Positions 39,517 to 47,753 of a DNA stretch of 50,600 bases are shown piece by piece (the first letter of the stretch is position 1; each line of letters starts with the position of its first letter). This stretch comes from Hydrogenophaga sp. GTDB taxonomy: Bacteria > Pseudomonadota > Gammaproteobacteria > Burkholderiales > Burkholderiaceae_C. The notes under the pieces are model-generated. The model was given only the letters and a program-made list of their open reading frames with translations. It made no database searches and was not told the origin of the DNA. The position numbers were made by a program, and so were the translations under genes. Where the stretch lies: assembly GCF_018780075.1 (NCBI RefSeq), contig NZ_JADMKB010000141.1:1-50600 (forward strand). Reading direction: 5' to 3'.

Positions 39517-40800
39517 ATGAACAGTCCATCCCCCCACCTATCGCGTTCAGCCCTGTGCACTGCGGCTCTTGCGGCCCTGCTGCTGGTGGCCAGTTGCAAC
39601 AGCCTCCAGAAACAGACCGCTTCGCCGGCACCGCCCGCTGCCGCGGCGCCCCCGCCCGTATCGGCCAGCCCCGCCGCCCCAGCTCCGCCACCGCCAGTGC
39701 AGCCTTACGACATGGCGGTGTTGAGTGCCGCCACGGCCTTGTTCACCAATGCCAAGCTGCCACCGGCCGGCGCCCCGGCCCAGCCGAAATACCCACTGGT
39801 GATCGACCCACTGATCGACGGCATGACCGGCGCCCAATCGGTGACGACGCGCTCCATGGGCCGGCGACTGACCGATCTGATGCGTGAGCGCTACCCGCAG
39901 TTCGACGTGCAGGCCTTTTCGGCGGCCAATGTGGCGCGCAGCCCGCTGGTCCTGATCGGCACGTTCACCGGTGTCAATGCCGAGCGGAAGACAGCGGGCG
40001 CCCGCGAGGCCTACCGCATCTGCTTCGCGTTGGCCGATCTGCGCACGGGTAAGCTGGTGAGCAAGGGCCTGGCCTTTGCATTGCCGGAAGGCGTGGACCC
40101 GACACCGCTGGCCTTTTTCCGCGACGCCCCGGCCTGGTCGGAAGACCCGGCAACCGAGGGCTACATCAAGACCTGCCAGGGCACCAAGGCTGGCGACCCG
40201 ATCAACCCGCTCTACTTGGACCGCATTCTGGCGGCTTCGGTCGTTGCGGAAGGCATTGAAGCCTACGAGGCTGGCCGTTACAGCGAAGCCCTCGATTTTT
40301 ACAACAGCGCCCTGGCCATGCCGGCTGGCGACCAGTTTCGCGTGCACAACGGCATTTATCTCGCCAACTGGAAGCTTGGCCGCGTGCAACCGGCCGAGGC
40401 CGCCTTTGCCAAGGTGGTTGACTATGGCCTCGTGCACCAACGGCTGGCAGTCAAGTTCCTGTTCCGTCCCGGCTCGACGGCTTTCATGGCCAATGCGGCG
40501 CTGAGCAGCAGCTATCCGACGTGGCTGAAAATCATCGCCCGGCGCACCGGCGACAGCGGCAAGTGCCTGGAGATCACCGGTCACACCAGCCGGACCGGAC
40601 CGGAACCATTGAATGAACGGCTGTCGCTGATCCGGGCCGAATACATCAAGACGCGTTTGGCCCAGACCTCGCCGGGGCTCGACAAACGGATGATCGCCAA
40701 CGGCGTCGGTTCTAAACAGACGATGGTCGGTAACGGGCGCGACGATGCCAGCGATGCGCTGGACCGGCGGGTGGAGTTCAAGGTGATTGGGTGTGCATAA
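39517..40800 (+). CDS. OmpA-like lipoprotein with TPR-like middle
   Basis: A 427-residue precursor with AAGGAG upstream and a lipobox ending VASC (C27), then a Pro/Ala-rich linker. The middle has one or two TPR-like helices (YEAGRYSEALDFYNSALAMP ... WKLGRVQPAEAAFAKVVDYG). The C terminus has an OmpA-type peptidoglycan-binding fold (LEITGHTSRTGPEPLNERLS ... ASDALDRRVEFKVIG). It probably sits at the outer membrane facing the cell wall. It is almost contiguous with the TIR-membrane gene, suggesting an envelope sensor paired with a cytoplasmic TIR enzyme. Confidence 0.87.
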   Translation: MNSPSPHLSRSALCTAALAALLLVASCNSLQKQTASPAPPAAAAPPPVSASPAAPAPPPPVQPYDMAVLSAATALFTNAKLPPAGAPAQPKYPLVIDPLIDGMTGAQSVTTRSMGRRLTDLMRERYPQFDVQAFSAANVARSPLVLIGTFTGVNAERKTAGAREAYRICFALADLRTGKLVSKGLAFALPEGVDPTPLAFFRDAPAWSEDPATEGYIKTCQGTKAGDPINPLYLDRILAASVVAEGIEAYEAGRYSEALDFYNSALAMPAGDQFRVHNGIYLANWKLGRVQPAEAAFAKVVDYGLVHQRLAVKFLFRPGSTAFMANAALSSSYPTWLKIIARRTGDSGKCLEITGHTSRTGPEPLNERLSLIRAEYIKTRLAQTSPGLDKRMIANGVGSKQTMVGNGRDDASDALDRRVEFKVIGCA

Positions 40801-41075
40801 CTTGCTGGCCGACGGCGGTTGCCGAAAAATTGTCTCGACCCGGGCCTATCCACAGCGGGCAAGATCAGGAGCAGACCTTGGTGCGGTACGTGGTTTTGTA
40901 CAACCTCCAATGCAACCACCAATGACCCCAGTCGATCTTGAACAGCCAAACGCCGATTCAAGCCATGAAGGGCTGGTACGCTGTTCATCTTGATCTGTTG
41001 CTCAAGCGTCCTTGCGATCATCCTGGATGCGACAGTCAACCTGCTGGTCTGTTCTCCCCTTCAAGGAATCGCCCC

Positions 41076-42050
41076 ATGCGCTTCGCCCAACGCCGTCACG
41101 CCATCGTCACCGCCATCGCCTTGGCTTGCAGCGCTTCCTCCGTGTTCGCCCAGCCCGCCTGGCCCAGCCAGCCGCTGAAGATCGTGGTGGGGTTCCCCGC
41201 CGGCTCCTCGCCCGACCTGATGGCGCGGCTGCTCGCCGAGCCGCTGCAGCAGGCGCTGGGCCAGCCGGTGGTGGTGGAGAACAAGACCGGTGCCGGCGGC
41301 AACATCGCGGCCGATCAGGTGGCCCGCGCCACCGACCACCACACCGTCGGGCTGATGATCAACGGCAACCTCACCATCGCCAAGATCCTCAACCCGGCCA
41401 CGACCTACGACCCGCTAACCGACCTGACGCCGGTGTCGCTGATCGCGACCTCGCCGCTGGTGCTGACCGTGCCGGCGAGCGTGCCCACCACCGGCGCGGC
41501 GTACTTCGCGGCGGCGCGCCAGTCGGGCGACAAGTGGAACTACGGCACCCCGGGCATCGGCACCGTGGCCCACCTGGGCATGGAGCTGCTCAAGGCCAAG
41601 GCCGGCATCGCGCCGCTGCACGTGCCGTACCCGGGCAACCCGCAGGTGATCACCGCGCTGCTGGGCGATCAGATCCAGATGTCGCTGCTGCCGCCGGGCC
41701 TGGCCATGGCGCAGGTGCGCGCGGGCAAGCTCAAGGCCATCGGTGTGACCTCGGCCGGGCGCAGCAGCGTGGTGCCCGAGGTGCCGAGCCTGGCCGAGGC
41801 CGGCGTGAAAGACCTGCAGCTGGAGATCTGGAACGCGGTCGCCGCGCCCAACAGCCTGCCCAAGGCGCACGTGAACCGGTTGGCCACGCTGCTGGCCGAG
41901 ATCGTGCGCCGGCCCGAGATCCGCCAGAAGATCCTGGCCCAGGGCTGGCAGGTGGCGGGCACCTCGCCCGAAGGCCTGGCCAACCGCATCCGCGTGGACA
42001 CGGCGGCGATGGCGGACGTGATCCGCAAGAACAACATCAAACCGAATTGA
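41076..42050 (+). CDS. Bug/TctC-family periplasmic solute-binding protein
   Basis: A 324-residue precursor with a signal peptide cleaved after VFA (about A25). The mature protein begins QPAWPSQPLKIVVGFPAGSS, followed by VVVENKTGAGGNIAADQVAR, the two conserved loops of the tripartite tricarboxylate-transporter receptor family. These receptors bind carboxylates such as citrate or aromatic acids. As is common in Burkholderiales, no TctA/TctB membrane partners are adjacent, so it is an orphan receptor. Start at 41076 has AAGGAA upstream. The gap 40801-41075 before it shows no clear features. Confidence 0.93.
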   Translation: MRFAQRRHAIVTAIALACSASSVFAQPAWPSQPLKIVVGFPAGSSPDLMARLLAEPLQQALGQPVVVENKTGAGGNIAADQVARATDHHTVGLMINGNLTIAKILNPATTYDPLTDLTPVSLIATSPLVLTVPASVPTTGAAYFAAARQSGDKWNYGTPGIGTVAHLGMELLKAKAGIAPLHVPYPGNPQVITALLGDQIQMSLLPPGLAMAQVRAGKLKAIGVTSAGRSSVVPEVPSLAEAGVKDLQLEIWNAVAAPNSLPKAHVNRLATLLAEIVRRPEIRQKILAQGWQVAGTSPEGLANRIRVDTAAMADVIRKNNIKPN

Positions 42051-42054
42051 CCCA

Positions 42055-42125
42055 CCCCTGCCGCGCTGCGCGCGACCCCCTCAAGGGGGCAACGCGAGCG
42101 GCCTGGCAAAGCCAGTTCCGCCGCG
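42055..42125. repeat. GC-rich interspersed palindromic repeat
   Basis: Has CCGCGCTGCGCGCGACCCCC, then the CCCCTCAAGGGGG palindrome and the CTGGCAAAGCCAGTTCCGC segment. The first part recurs at 50519-50545 and the second at 30201-30219. It sits between two convergent genes. Confidence 0.8.
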
Positions 42126-42176
42126 TTCTGGCCTCGGGCACGCGCGCCGGATGGTGATCAACCCTGCCACACCGTT

Positions 42177-43268
42177 TCAACCCCGCTTGACACCCAGGCA
42201 GGCGGCCATGGCCGACAGCTCGGCGTCCAGTGCGGGTTGGAACGTGTCGTCCTTGGGCGCCAGTCCGTCCACGTAGCCCAGGTCCGCACGCAGCCGCCCA
42301 TCCGCCACCGACAGGTTGCCCCAGCCGATGACTTGGTCGCGCCACAGCAACGGCATGGCGTAGTAACCGCGCACGCGTTTGGCCGGTGGTGTGTAGGCCT
42401 CGAATCGGTAGGCCCAGCCCCAGAGGCGCTGAAAGCGGTCGCGGTCCCAGACCACGGGGTCGAAGGGCGCCAGCAGGCGGACCGCTTCGGGCGCTTTCCA
42501 GCGCCGGGAGCAAGGGTCCTCTTCGGCCGGCCAGTACCACGCGACACCGTCCACCTCGGCATGGGGCAGGCGCTGCACGGCCCGCTGCAGCGCGGCGCGC
42601 AACTGGTCCTGCCACTGCGGTACCGCGTGCCGGAGCATGGCCACGAGCTGACGCAGGCCGGGCAGCGGCAAGGGCGCGTACTTGTTCACCAGCACGTCCA
42701 CCAGCTGGTCCAGCACGGCGGGCACGTCGTCGGGCGCTTGCTGTGGCTGGTGCGCTGCGTAGAGGCGGATGCCGTTGTCGCGCCGCGCCACGCGCAGCAG
42801 GCCGCGGTAGTGCATGGCGTCGAGCAGCTGGGTGCTGGCCTTGGACCGGCCACCGAAACCGTTGGTGGTGTGGCCGTGGGCGAAGTGCGCGTCGACCTCG
42901 CGCGGGTGGGCCTCGCCGCGTTGCTGCACGTGGTGCCAGACCGCTTCGGCCTGCGCCCAGCGCTCGGCCGACCACTCGGTGCGCGCGGTGCGCGGGTGCA
43001 TGCGCGCGTGCAGCTCGGGCGTGACGAAACCGTAGTTGACGAAGAAGTCCTCTTCCACCGCCAGCGTCGGGTAGTGCCGCTCCAGATCACCGGCCCGGTA
43101 GCCCTTCACCCGCTGGCGCAGCGTCAGGTCCTGCGCACGGGCCGGCGACCGGATCGGGTCGGCCTGCACGAAGCCCAGGCGCGCGATGGCCTTGGGCAGG
43201 GTGGTGGGGGTGAAGAGGCTGCGGGCGACGGCGTAGCGGCGCAGGTCGGAAAGGGCAATTGAGGGCAT
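42177..43268 (-). CDS. Winged-helix DNA glycosylase-like protein (AlkX/YcaQ type)
   Basis: A 363-residue HTH_42-family protein. The conserved FVQADPI segment carries a Q-x-D motif near residue 35, the YcaQ/AlkX version of the catalytic motif (AlkZ has Q-x-Q). Other features are HYPTLAVEEDFFVNYGFVTP and LLAPFDPVVWDRDRFQRLWG. The E. coli member repairs DNA interstrand cross-links and alkylated bases. The C terminus is convergent with the Bug receptor gene. Confidence 0.9.
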   Translation of the reverse strand: MPSIALSDLRRYAVARSLFTPTTLPKAIARLGFVQADPIRSPARAQDLTLRQRVKGYRAGDLERHYPTLAVEEDFFVNYGFVTPELHARMHPRTARTEWSAERWAQAEAVWHHVQQRGEAHPREVDAHFAHGHTTNGFGGRSKASTQLLDAMHYRGLLRVARRDNGIRLYAAHQPQQAPDDVPAVLDQLVDVLVNKYAPLPLPGLRQLVAMLRHAVPQWQDQLRAALQRAVQRLPHAEVDGVAWYWPAEEDPCSRRWKAPEAVRLLAPFDPVVWDRDRFQRLWGWAYRFEAYTPPAKRVRGYYAMPLLWRDQVIGWGNLSVADGRLRADLGYVDGLAPKDDTFQPALDAELSAMAACLGVKRG

Positions 43269-43326
43269 TCCATGATCATGCCGCAGTGCTCTGAACCAGT
43301 GCCTTGTCCGGCGCGAATTGCCTTGT

Positions 43327-43383
43327 CCAGGATGCGGTGGAACCGGCTCTGCCGGGCCACCCGCATCGCCCCTGGGGGGCGGG
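43327..43383. repeat. GC-rich interspersed palindromic repeat (inverted orientation)
   Basis: GGAACCGGCTCTGCCGGGCC (about 43335) is a diverged reverse-complement form of the element at 30201 and 42103, followed by a CCCCTGGGGGG palindrome. It lies between kynA and the AlkX-like gene. Confidence 0.75.
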
Positions 43384-43386
43384 GCT

Positions 43387-44265
43387 TCAAAGCGCCGTGC
43401 GCAGCGTCCAGATTTCCGGGAACAACACCACGTCCAGCATCTTGCGCAGGTAGCTCACGCCGCCGGTGCCGCCGGTGCCGCGCTTGAAGCCGATCACGCG
43501 TTCCACCGTGGTCACGTGGCGGAAGCGCCAGAGGCGGAAGGCGTCTTCGAGGTCGGTGAGTTCTTCGCCGAGCTGGTAGAGGTCCCAGTGCTGTTTCGGG
43601 TCCCGGTAGACGGTGAGCCAGGCCTGCTCGACCTCGGCGTGCGCCTCGTAGGGCTGGGTCCAGTCGCGCTGCGTGTGGCTCCCGGGCACGGCGATGCCGC
43701 GCCGCGCCAGCAGGCGCAACGCCTCGTCGTACAGCGAGGGCGCCTCGTACGCGGCCTGCACCATCGCCAGCCGTTCGGGGTTGTGCGCGTGCGGCTTGAG
43801 CATGGCCGCGTTCTTGTTGCCCATCGCGAACTCGATGCAGCGGTACTGGAAACTCTGGAAGCCGCTGGACTGCGCGAGGTAGGGGCGCAGCGCGCTGTAT
43901 TCGGGCGGTGTCATGGTGGCCAGCACGTCCCAGGCGTGCACCAGCTGCTCCATGATCTTGGAGACGCGCGCCAGCATCTTGAACGCGGTGTTGAGCTCGT
44001 CGTTGGCGATGTGCTTCATCGCGGCGTGCAGCTCGTGCAGCATCAGCTTCATCCACAGTTCGCTGGTCTGGTGCTGCACGATGAAGAGCATCTCGTCGTG
44101 CGCGGGCGAGAGCGGCTTCTGGGCGCTGAGCACGGCGTCGAGCTGCAGGTAGTCGCCGTAGCTCATGTCGTGGCTGAAATCGAGCTGGGCTTTTTCTTCG
44201 GCAACGATGGCTTCGGTCCGCGACGCGGGTGCGCTGTCGGGTTCGGCGTGGAAGGGGCAGGACAT
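43387..44265 (-). CDS. kynA: Tryptophan 2,3-dioxygenase
   Basis: A 292-residue haem enzyme that opens the indole ring of L-tryptophan to N-formylkynurenine. It shows [20 protein letters not shown], the active-site [15 protein letters not shown] (H65), and [19 protein letters not shown] with H250 as haem ligand. It is 14 bases downstream of kynU on the same strand, in the order kynB-kynU-kynA, so it is the last gene of the kynurenine operon. Confidence 0.97.
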   Translation of the reverse strand: MSCPFHAEPDSAPASRTEAIVAEEKAQLDFSHDMSYGDYLQLDAVLSAQKPLSPAHDEMLFIVQHQTSELWMKLMLHELHAAMKHIANDELNTAFKMLARVSKIMEQLVHAWDVLATMTPPEYSALRPYLAQSSGFQSFQYRCIEFAMGNKNAAMLKPHAHNPERLAMVQAAYEAPSLYDEALRLLARRGIAVPGSHTQRDWTQPYEAHAEVEQAWLTVYRDPKQHWDLYQLGEELTDLEDAFRLWRFRHVTTVERVIGFKRGTGGTGGVSYLRKMLDVVLFPEIWTLRTAL

Positions 44266-44279
44266 GGTGGTGCTCCGGG

Positions 44280-45554
44280 TCAGGTCACGGCGTGCTTGCG
44301 GCTGAACTCGGGGCGTTGCCACTCGCCCGATTCGAGCACCTGCTTCAGGTGCTCGACCGAGTTCCACACATCGACGAAGCCGATGTACAGCGGCGTGAAA
44401 CCGAAACGCAGGATGTCCTTGTGCCGACCGCCGTCGCCCGCGCGGTAGTCGCCGATCACGCCGCGCGCGATCAGCGCCTGCACGATGGCGTAGGCACCTT
44501 CGTCCTTCGTGAGACAGACCTGCGAGCCGCGTTGCGCGTGCTCGCGCGGTGTGGCCAGACCCAGACCGTGGCCGGCGCAGCGCGCTTCGACCAGCGAGAT
44601 GAAGAGGTCGGTCAGCGCCAGCGACTTCGCGCGCAGCGCGGCCATGCCGCCCAGCGGCTCGGCGGCCAGCACCGTGTCCACGCCGCAGTCCAGCGCGGCC
44701 AGGCTGAGCATGGACTGCGTGCCGCACTGGTAGCGGGTGATCCCCGGCGCCGGCTGGTAGTCGGGCGTGAAGGCAAACGGTGCGGCATGGCCCCACCAGC
44801 CGGCCAGCGGCTGCCAGAAGCGGTCGGCGTGTGTCGGGTTCACCCAGACGAAGGCGGGCGCGCCCGGGCCGCCGTTGAGGTACTTGTAGCCGCAGCCGAC
44901 CGAGAAGTCCGCCTTGGCGCCGTGCAGGTCCACGGGCACCGCGCCCGCGCTGTGTGCCAGGTCCCACACGGTCAGGATGCCTTCGGCGTGCGCGGCGGCC
45001 GTCACCGCGGCCATGTCGTGCATGGCACCGGTGCGGTAGTTCACGTGCGTGAGCATGAGGATGGCGACGTCGGCGGTCAGCGAGGCCGCGATCTCTTCGG
45101 GTTCCACCAGCACCAGCTCCATGCCGTGCTGCTTGCACAGCGCTTCGGCGATGTAGAGGTCGGTCGGGAAGTTGCTGCGTTCGCTCACGATGCGTTTGCG
45201 CTGCGGCGCGTCGGCGGCGGCGATGTTCATCGCGGCGGTCAGCACCTTGAACAGGTTGACCGAGGTGCTGTCGGTGGCGACCACCTCGCCGGGGCCGGCG
45301 CCGATCAGGCGCGCGATCTTGTCGCCGACCCTGGCCGGTTGCTGGAACCAGCCGTTCTTGTTCCAGCTCTGGATCAGGTCGGTGCCCCACTCGCGGGTCA
45401 CCACATCGGCCACGCGCGCAGGCGCGGCGGCGGGCATCACGCCCAGCGAGTTGCCGTCGAGGTAGAGGGTGCCGTCGGGGATGTTGAAGGCCTTGCGCAG
45501 GTCGCGCAGCGGGTCTTGCGCGTCGAAGGCGATGCAGTCTTGCTGGGTGGTCAT
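44280..45554 (-). CDS. kynU: Kynureninase
   Basis: A 424-residue PLP enzyme that hydrolyses kynurenine to anthranilate and alanine. It has [12 protein letters not shown] near the start, the PLP aspartate in [12 protein letters not shown] and the Schiff-base lysine K224 in [13 protein letters not shown] chose the ATG at 45554 because GGAG lies eight bases upstream; another in-frame ATG is five codons earlier. It is the middle gene of kynBUA. Confidence 0.97.
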   Translation of the reverse strand: MTTQQDCIAFDAQDPLRDLRKAFNIPDGTLYLDGNSLGVMPAAAPARVADVVTREWGTDLIQSWNKNGWFQQPARVGDKIARLIGAGPGEVVATDSTSVNLFKVLTAAMNIAAADAPQRKRIVSERSNFPTDLYIAEALCKQHGMELVLVEPEEIAASLTADVAILMLTHVNYRTGAMHDMAAVTAAAHAEGILTVWDLAHSAGAVPVDLHGAKADFSVGCGYKYLNGGPGAPAFVWVNPTHADRFWQPLAGWWGHAAPFAFTPDYQPAPGITRYQCGTQSMLSLAALDCGVDTVLAAEPLGGMAALRAKSLALTDLFISLVEARCAGHGLGLATPREHAQRGSQVCLTKDEGAYAIVQALIARGVIGDYRAGDGGRHKDILRFGFTPLYIGFVDVWNSVEHLKQVLESGEWQRPEFSRKHAVT

Positions 45555-45613
45555 GTGGGTTGTCTCCATCAAACAGGGTGGGTATCCGGTGCGGGGCGCT
45601 TCATTCCAGGAAC

Positions 45614-45681
45614 ACCGCGGAACCGGCTTTGCCGGGCCGCTGGTGTTGCCCCCTGGGGGTGACGCCGCAGGCGGCGCGGGG
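45614..45681. repeat. GC-rich interspersed palindromic repeat between kynB and kynU
   Basis: GGAACCGGCTTTGCCGGGCC (about 45619) followed by a CCCCTGGGGG palindrome, in the same form as the copy at 43327. It fills most of the 128-base gap inside the operon and could affect transcript stability. Confidence 0.75.
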
Positions 45682-45682
45682 G

Positions 45683-46387
45683 TTATTCGAGACTTCTGAG
45701 CACGGCGCGCACGGGGCTCGCGTCGGCGGTGGTGAGCTTCAGGGGCAGGGCGATGAGTTCGTAGTCGCCCTCGGGCACGTCGTCGAGCAGCAGGTTTTCC
45801 AGCACGCGCAGACCACGCTGCCGGATGGTCTGGTGGCTGGTCAGCAGCTTGCTGTCGGCCGGGTCGATGCTGGCGCTGTCGATGCCGATGAGCAGCACGC
45901 CGCGGTCGGCCAGCAGCGCCACGGTTTCGGGTGCGAAGGCGGGCAGGGCGCTGTCGAAGTGGTTTTGCGGCATGCGCTCGTAGACGCGGACCAGCACCCT
46001 GGGCGGCAGCCCCCACGCTCCGCCGCTGCGCGGGTCGCTGCCCCCCGAGGGGGCTGATTCGCCTTGGGAGCGGCCCAGCGGCGAATCGCCCAACGCGTGC
46101 GCGATGTGTTCTGGCCGCACCAGCGGCCCGCAGCCGATGGCGTGGATCACACGGCAGGGGCCGATGAAGGCCTGCAGGTCCACCGCGCCGATGGCCGCGC
46201 CCTCGGGGTCGTAGTGCAGCGGCGCGTCGGCGTGCGCGCCCACGTGCGGACTCAGCGTGATGGCGCTGACGTTGACCGGGCAACCCGGGCCGATGCTCGC
46301 GACCCACTGCTGCGAGTAGGCCGTGTCACCGGGGAAAACCGGGGCGCCAGCGTGGACGGGAGGGGAAATGTCCCAGAGCTTTTTCAT
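45683..46387 (-). CDS. kynB: Kynurenine formamidase carrying an in-frame repeat insertion
   Basis: A 234-residue metal-dependent cyclase-type hydrolase converting N-formylkynurenine to kynurenine. It has the family sequence LWDISPPVHAGAPVFPGDTA, HVGAHADAPLHY (metal-binding histidines and aspartate) and DYELIALPLKLTTADASPVR. Related KynB proteins are about 205-220 residues. Here about residues 101-126 (GRSQGESAPSGGSDPRSGGA and flanks) interrupt the usual short join between EHIAHAL and PPRVLVRVYERMPQN. The extra residues are the translation of the palindromic repeat at 46010-46088. The frame is kept, so the protein may still work if the loop is exposed. Confidence 0.93.
   Translation of the reverse strand: MKKLWDISPPVHAGAPVFPGDTAYSQQWVASIGPGCPVNVSAITLSPHVGAHADAPLHYDPEGAAIGAVDLQAFIGPCRVIHAIGCGPLVRPEHIAHALGDSPLGRSQGESAPSGGSDPRSGGAWGLPPRVLVRVYERMPQNHFDSALPAFAPETVALLADRGVLLIGIDSASIDPADSKLLTSHQTIRQRGLRVLENLLLDDVPEGDYELIALPLKLTTADASPVRAVLRSLE
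46010..46088 (-). repeat. Interspersed palindromic repeat copy inside kynB
   Basis: Nearly identical to the intergenic copy at 33411-33490 over CCACGCTCCGCCGCTGCGCG and the following CCCCCC/GGGGG palindrome. Read on the minus strand it is open and gives GGSDPRSGGAWG. Confidence 0.88.
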
Positions 46388-46440
46388 GGTGCGGTGAAGG
46401 TAGCACCGGCGAAAAAACCATGGTGTCGGTAATTTCCAAC

Positions 46441-46463
46441 GGCCTGAAAAAATACTTCAGGCC
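46441..46463. promoter_or_regulatory. Inverted repeat upstream of kynB, candidate operator
   Basis: GGCCTGAA at 46441-46448 pairs with TTCAGGCC at 46456-46463 around an A/T-rich 7-base centre, in an AT-rich stretch 54-76 bases before the kynB start. Kynurenine operons are often controlled by an Lrp-type KynR; no such gene lies nearby. No T tract follows, so it is less likely to be a terminator of the methyltransferase gene. Confidence 0.5.
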
Positions 46464-46490
46464 TAAATTAAATGAATCAACCCGTGCGGG

Positions 46491-47408
46491 TCAGGGCAGC
46501 GGCGGCATGCGCGCCACCAGCACCTTGAGCGCCCGGTCGCTGGACACGTCGGCGAACACCGCCGGGTTGGGCAGGCGCTGCGCCGGTTCCAGCTCGGGCG
46601 CTTCGGCGGCGAGCAGGTCGCGCAGAAAGCTCTCGGGGATTTCCGGCGCGTTCAGGCAGAGCAGGGCGTGGCCGCCGGGGCGCAGCAGGTCGGGCAGGCG
46701 GCGCACCAGCCGCGCGTAGTCCTTGTGGGCCACGAAGCTGCCCCGCTGGAAGCTCGGCGGGTCCATGATCACCAGCCCATACGGCCCCAGGCGCGTGACC
46801 TTGCCCCAGGAGCTGAAGAGGTCGTGCGCGAGGAACTTGGCGCCGCTGTTGATGCCGTTCAACTGGTGGTTCTGCTGGCCGGTGGTGAGCGCGCCCTGCG
46901 CCATGTCGAGGTTCACCACCTCTTTCGCGCCGCCCTGCAGCGCCGCCACCGAAAAGGCGCAGGTGTAGGCGAACAGGTTGAGCACCTTGTGGCCCTGCGC
47001 GTGCGCGCGCACCCAGCGACGGCCCTCGGCCATATCGAGAAACAGGCCGTGGTTCTGGCCGCGTTGCAGGTGAACGCGGTAGCGTGCACCGTCTTCGGTG
47101 ACCACGTGCGATTCGGGCACGCTGCCCGCGAGCACGGTGGTCTCGCTGCGGCCGTCAAAGCGGGTCTGCAGCAAGGCGTTGAGCGGTTCGCCGGGCGCGA
47201 TCTGCGCCTGCCGCGCCTGCAGGGCGGCGGTCAGCGCGGCCTGTTCTTCGGCCGTGGCCTCGCCGAACTTGGTGAGCACCCACACGGGCGGGAAGGCGTC
47301 CAGCGCCCAGGCCTCGCAGCCCGGGTGCAGGCCGCCGCGCCCGTGGAACACCCGTTGCGCGTCGGTGGGCATGGCCATCGTGGCGATGGCGTCGAACAGG
47401 GCTTGCAT
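46491..47408 (-). CDS. Class I SAM-dependent methyltransferase, RlmI-like without PUA domain
   Basis: A 305-residue protein. The SAM-binding region is NLFAYTCAFSVAALQGGAKE followed by VVNLDMA, and the catalytic region is VIMDPPSFQRGSF. These match the RlmI/RlmK C-terminal catalytic domain that methylates 23S rRNA. Residues 1-100 show no clear PUA RNA-binding domain, so the substrate is uncertain. It lies 16 bases after the YkgJ-type gene on the same strand. Confidence 0.88.
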   Translation of the reverse strand: MQALFDAIATMAMPTDAQRVFHGRGGLHPGCEAWALDAFPPVWVLTKFGEATAEEQAALTAALQARQAQIAPGEPLNALLQTRFDGRSETTVLAGSVPESHVVTEDGARYRVHLQRGQNHGLFLDMAEGRRWVRAHAQGHKVLNLFAYTCAFSVAALQGGAKEVVNLDMAQGALTTGQQNHQLNGINSGAKFLAHDLFSSWGKVTRLGPYGLVIMDPPSFQRGSFVAHKDYARLVRRLPDLLRPGGHALLCLNAPEIPESFLRDLLAAEAPELEPAQRLPNPAVFADVSSDRALKVLVARMPPLP

Positions 47409-47424
47409 GGGAGGGGGGTGCGGG

Positions 47425-47745
47425 TCAGCCGCCGAAGGATGGATTCAGGGGCGCCAGCCCATGGCGGCGGCGCGCCTGTCCACAGGCGTCGCTGCCCTCT
47501 TCAAACTCGCGGCAGGGGTTGGGGCGCCACTCATAGATGCCACAGGTGGCCTTCTCGCCGATGCGGCCCGAGAGGGCGGCGCAGCGCGGGCGGCCGTGGT
47601 CTGTGCCGCGCATGCGGCTGGTGCTGTCGGTCACCGGCACCCACAGCCCGTCGGGCACGCTGCCACCCTCGGACTGGGTCTCGAACACCGAGAAGTCCAC
47701 GCGGAAGCTGGCGCAGCAGGCGCCGCAAGCGGTGCAGGCGCTCAC
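47425..47745 (-). CDS. YkgJ-family cysteine-cluster protein
   Basis: A 106-residue protein starting MSACTACGACCASFRVDFSV, with the CxxCxxCC cluster, then RCAALSGRIGEKATCGIYEW and RPNPCREF. The cysteines probably bind Zn or an Fe-S cluster. Its stop is eight bases from the argF start region, so it may share the arg transcript. Function unknown. Confidence 0.92.
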   Translation of the reverse strand: MSACTACGACCASFRVDFSVFETQSEGGSVPDGLWVPVTDSTSRMRGTDHGRPRCAALSGRIGEKATCGIYEWRPNPCREFEEGSDACGQARRRHGLAPLNPSFGG

Positions 47746-47753
47746 GGGCTGGT

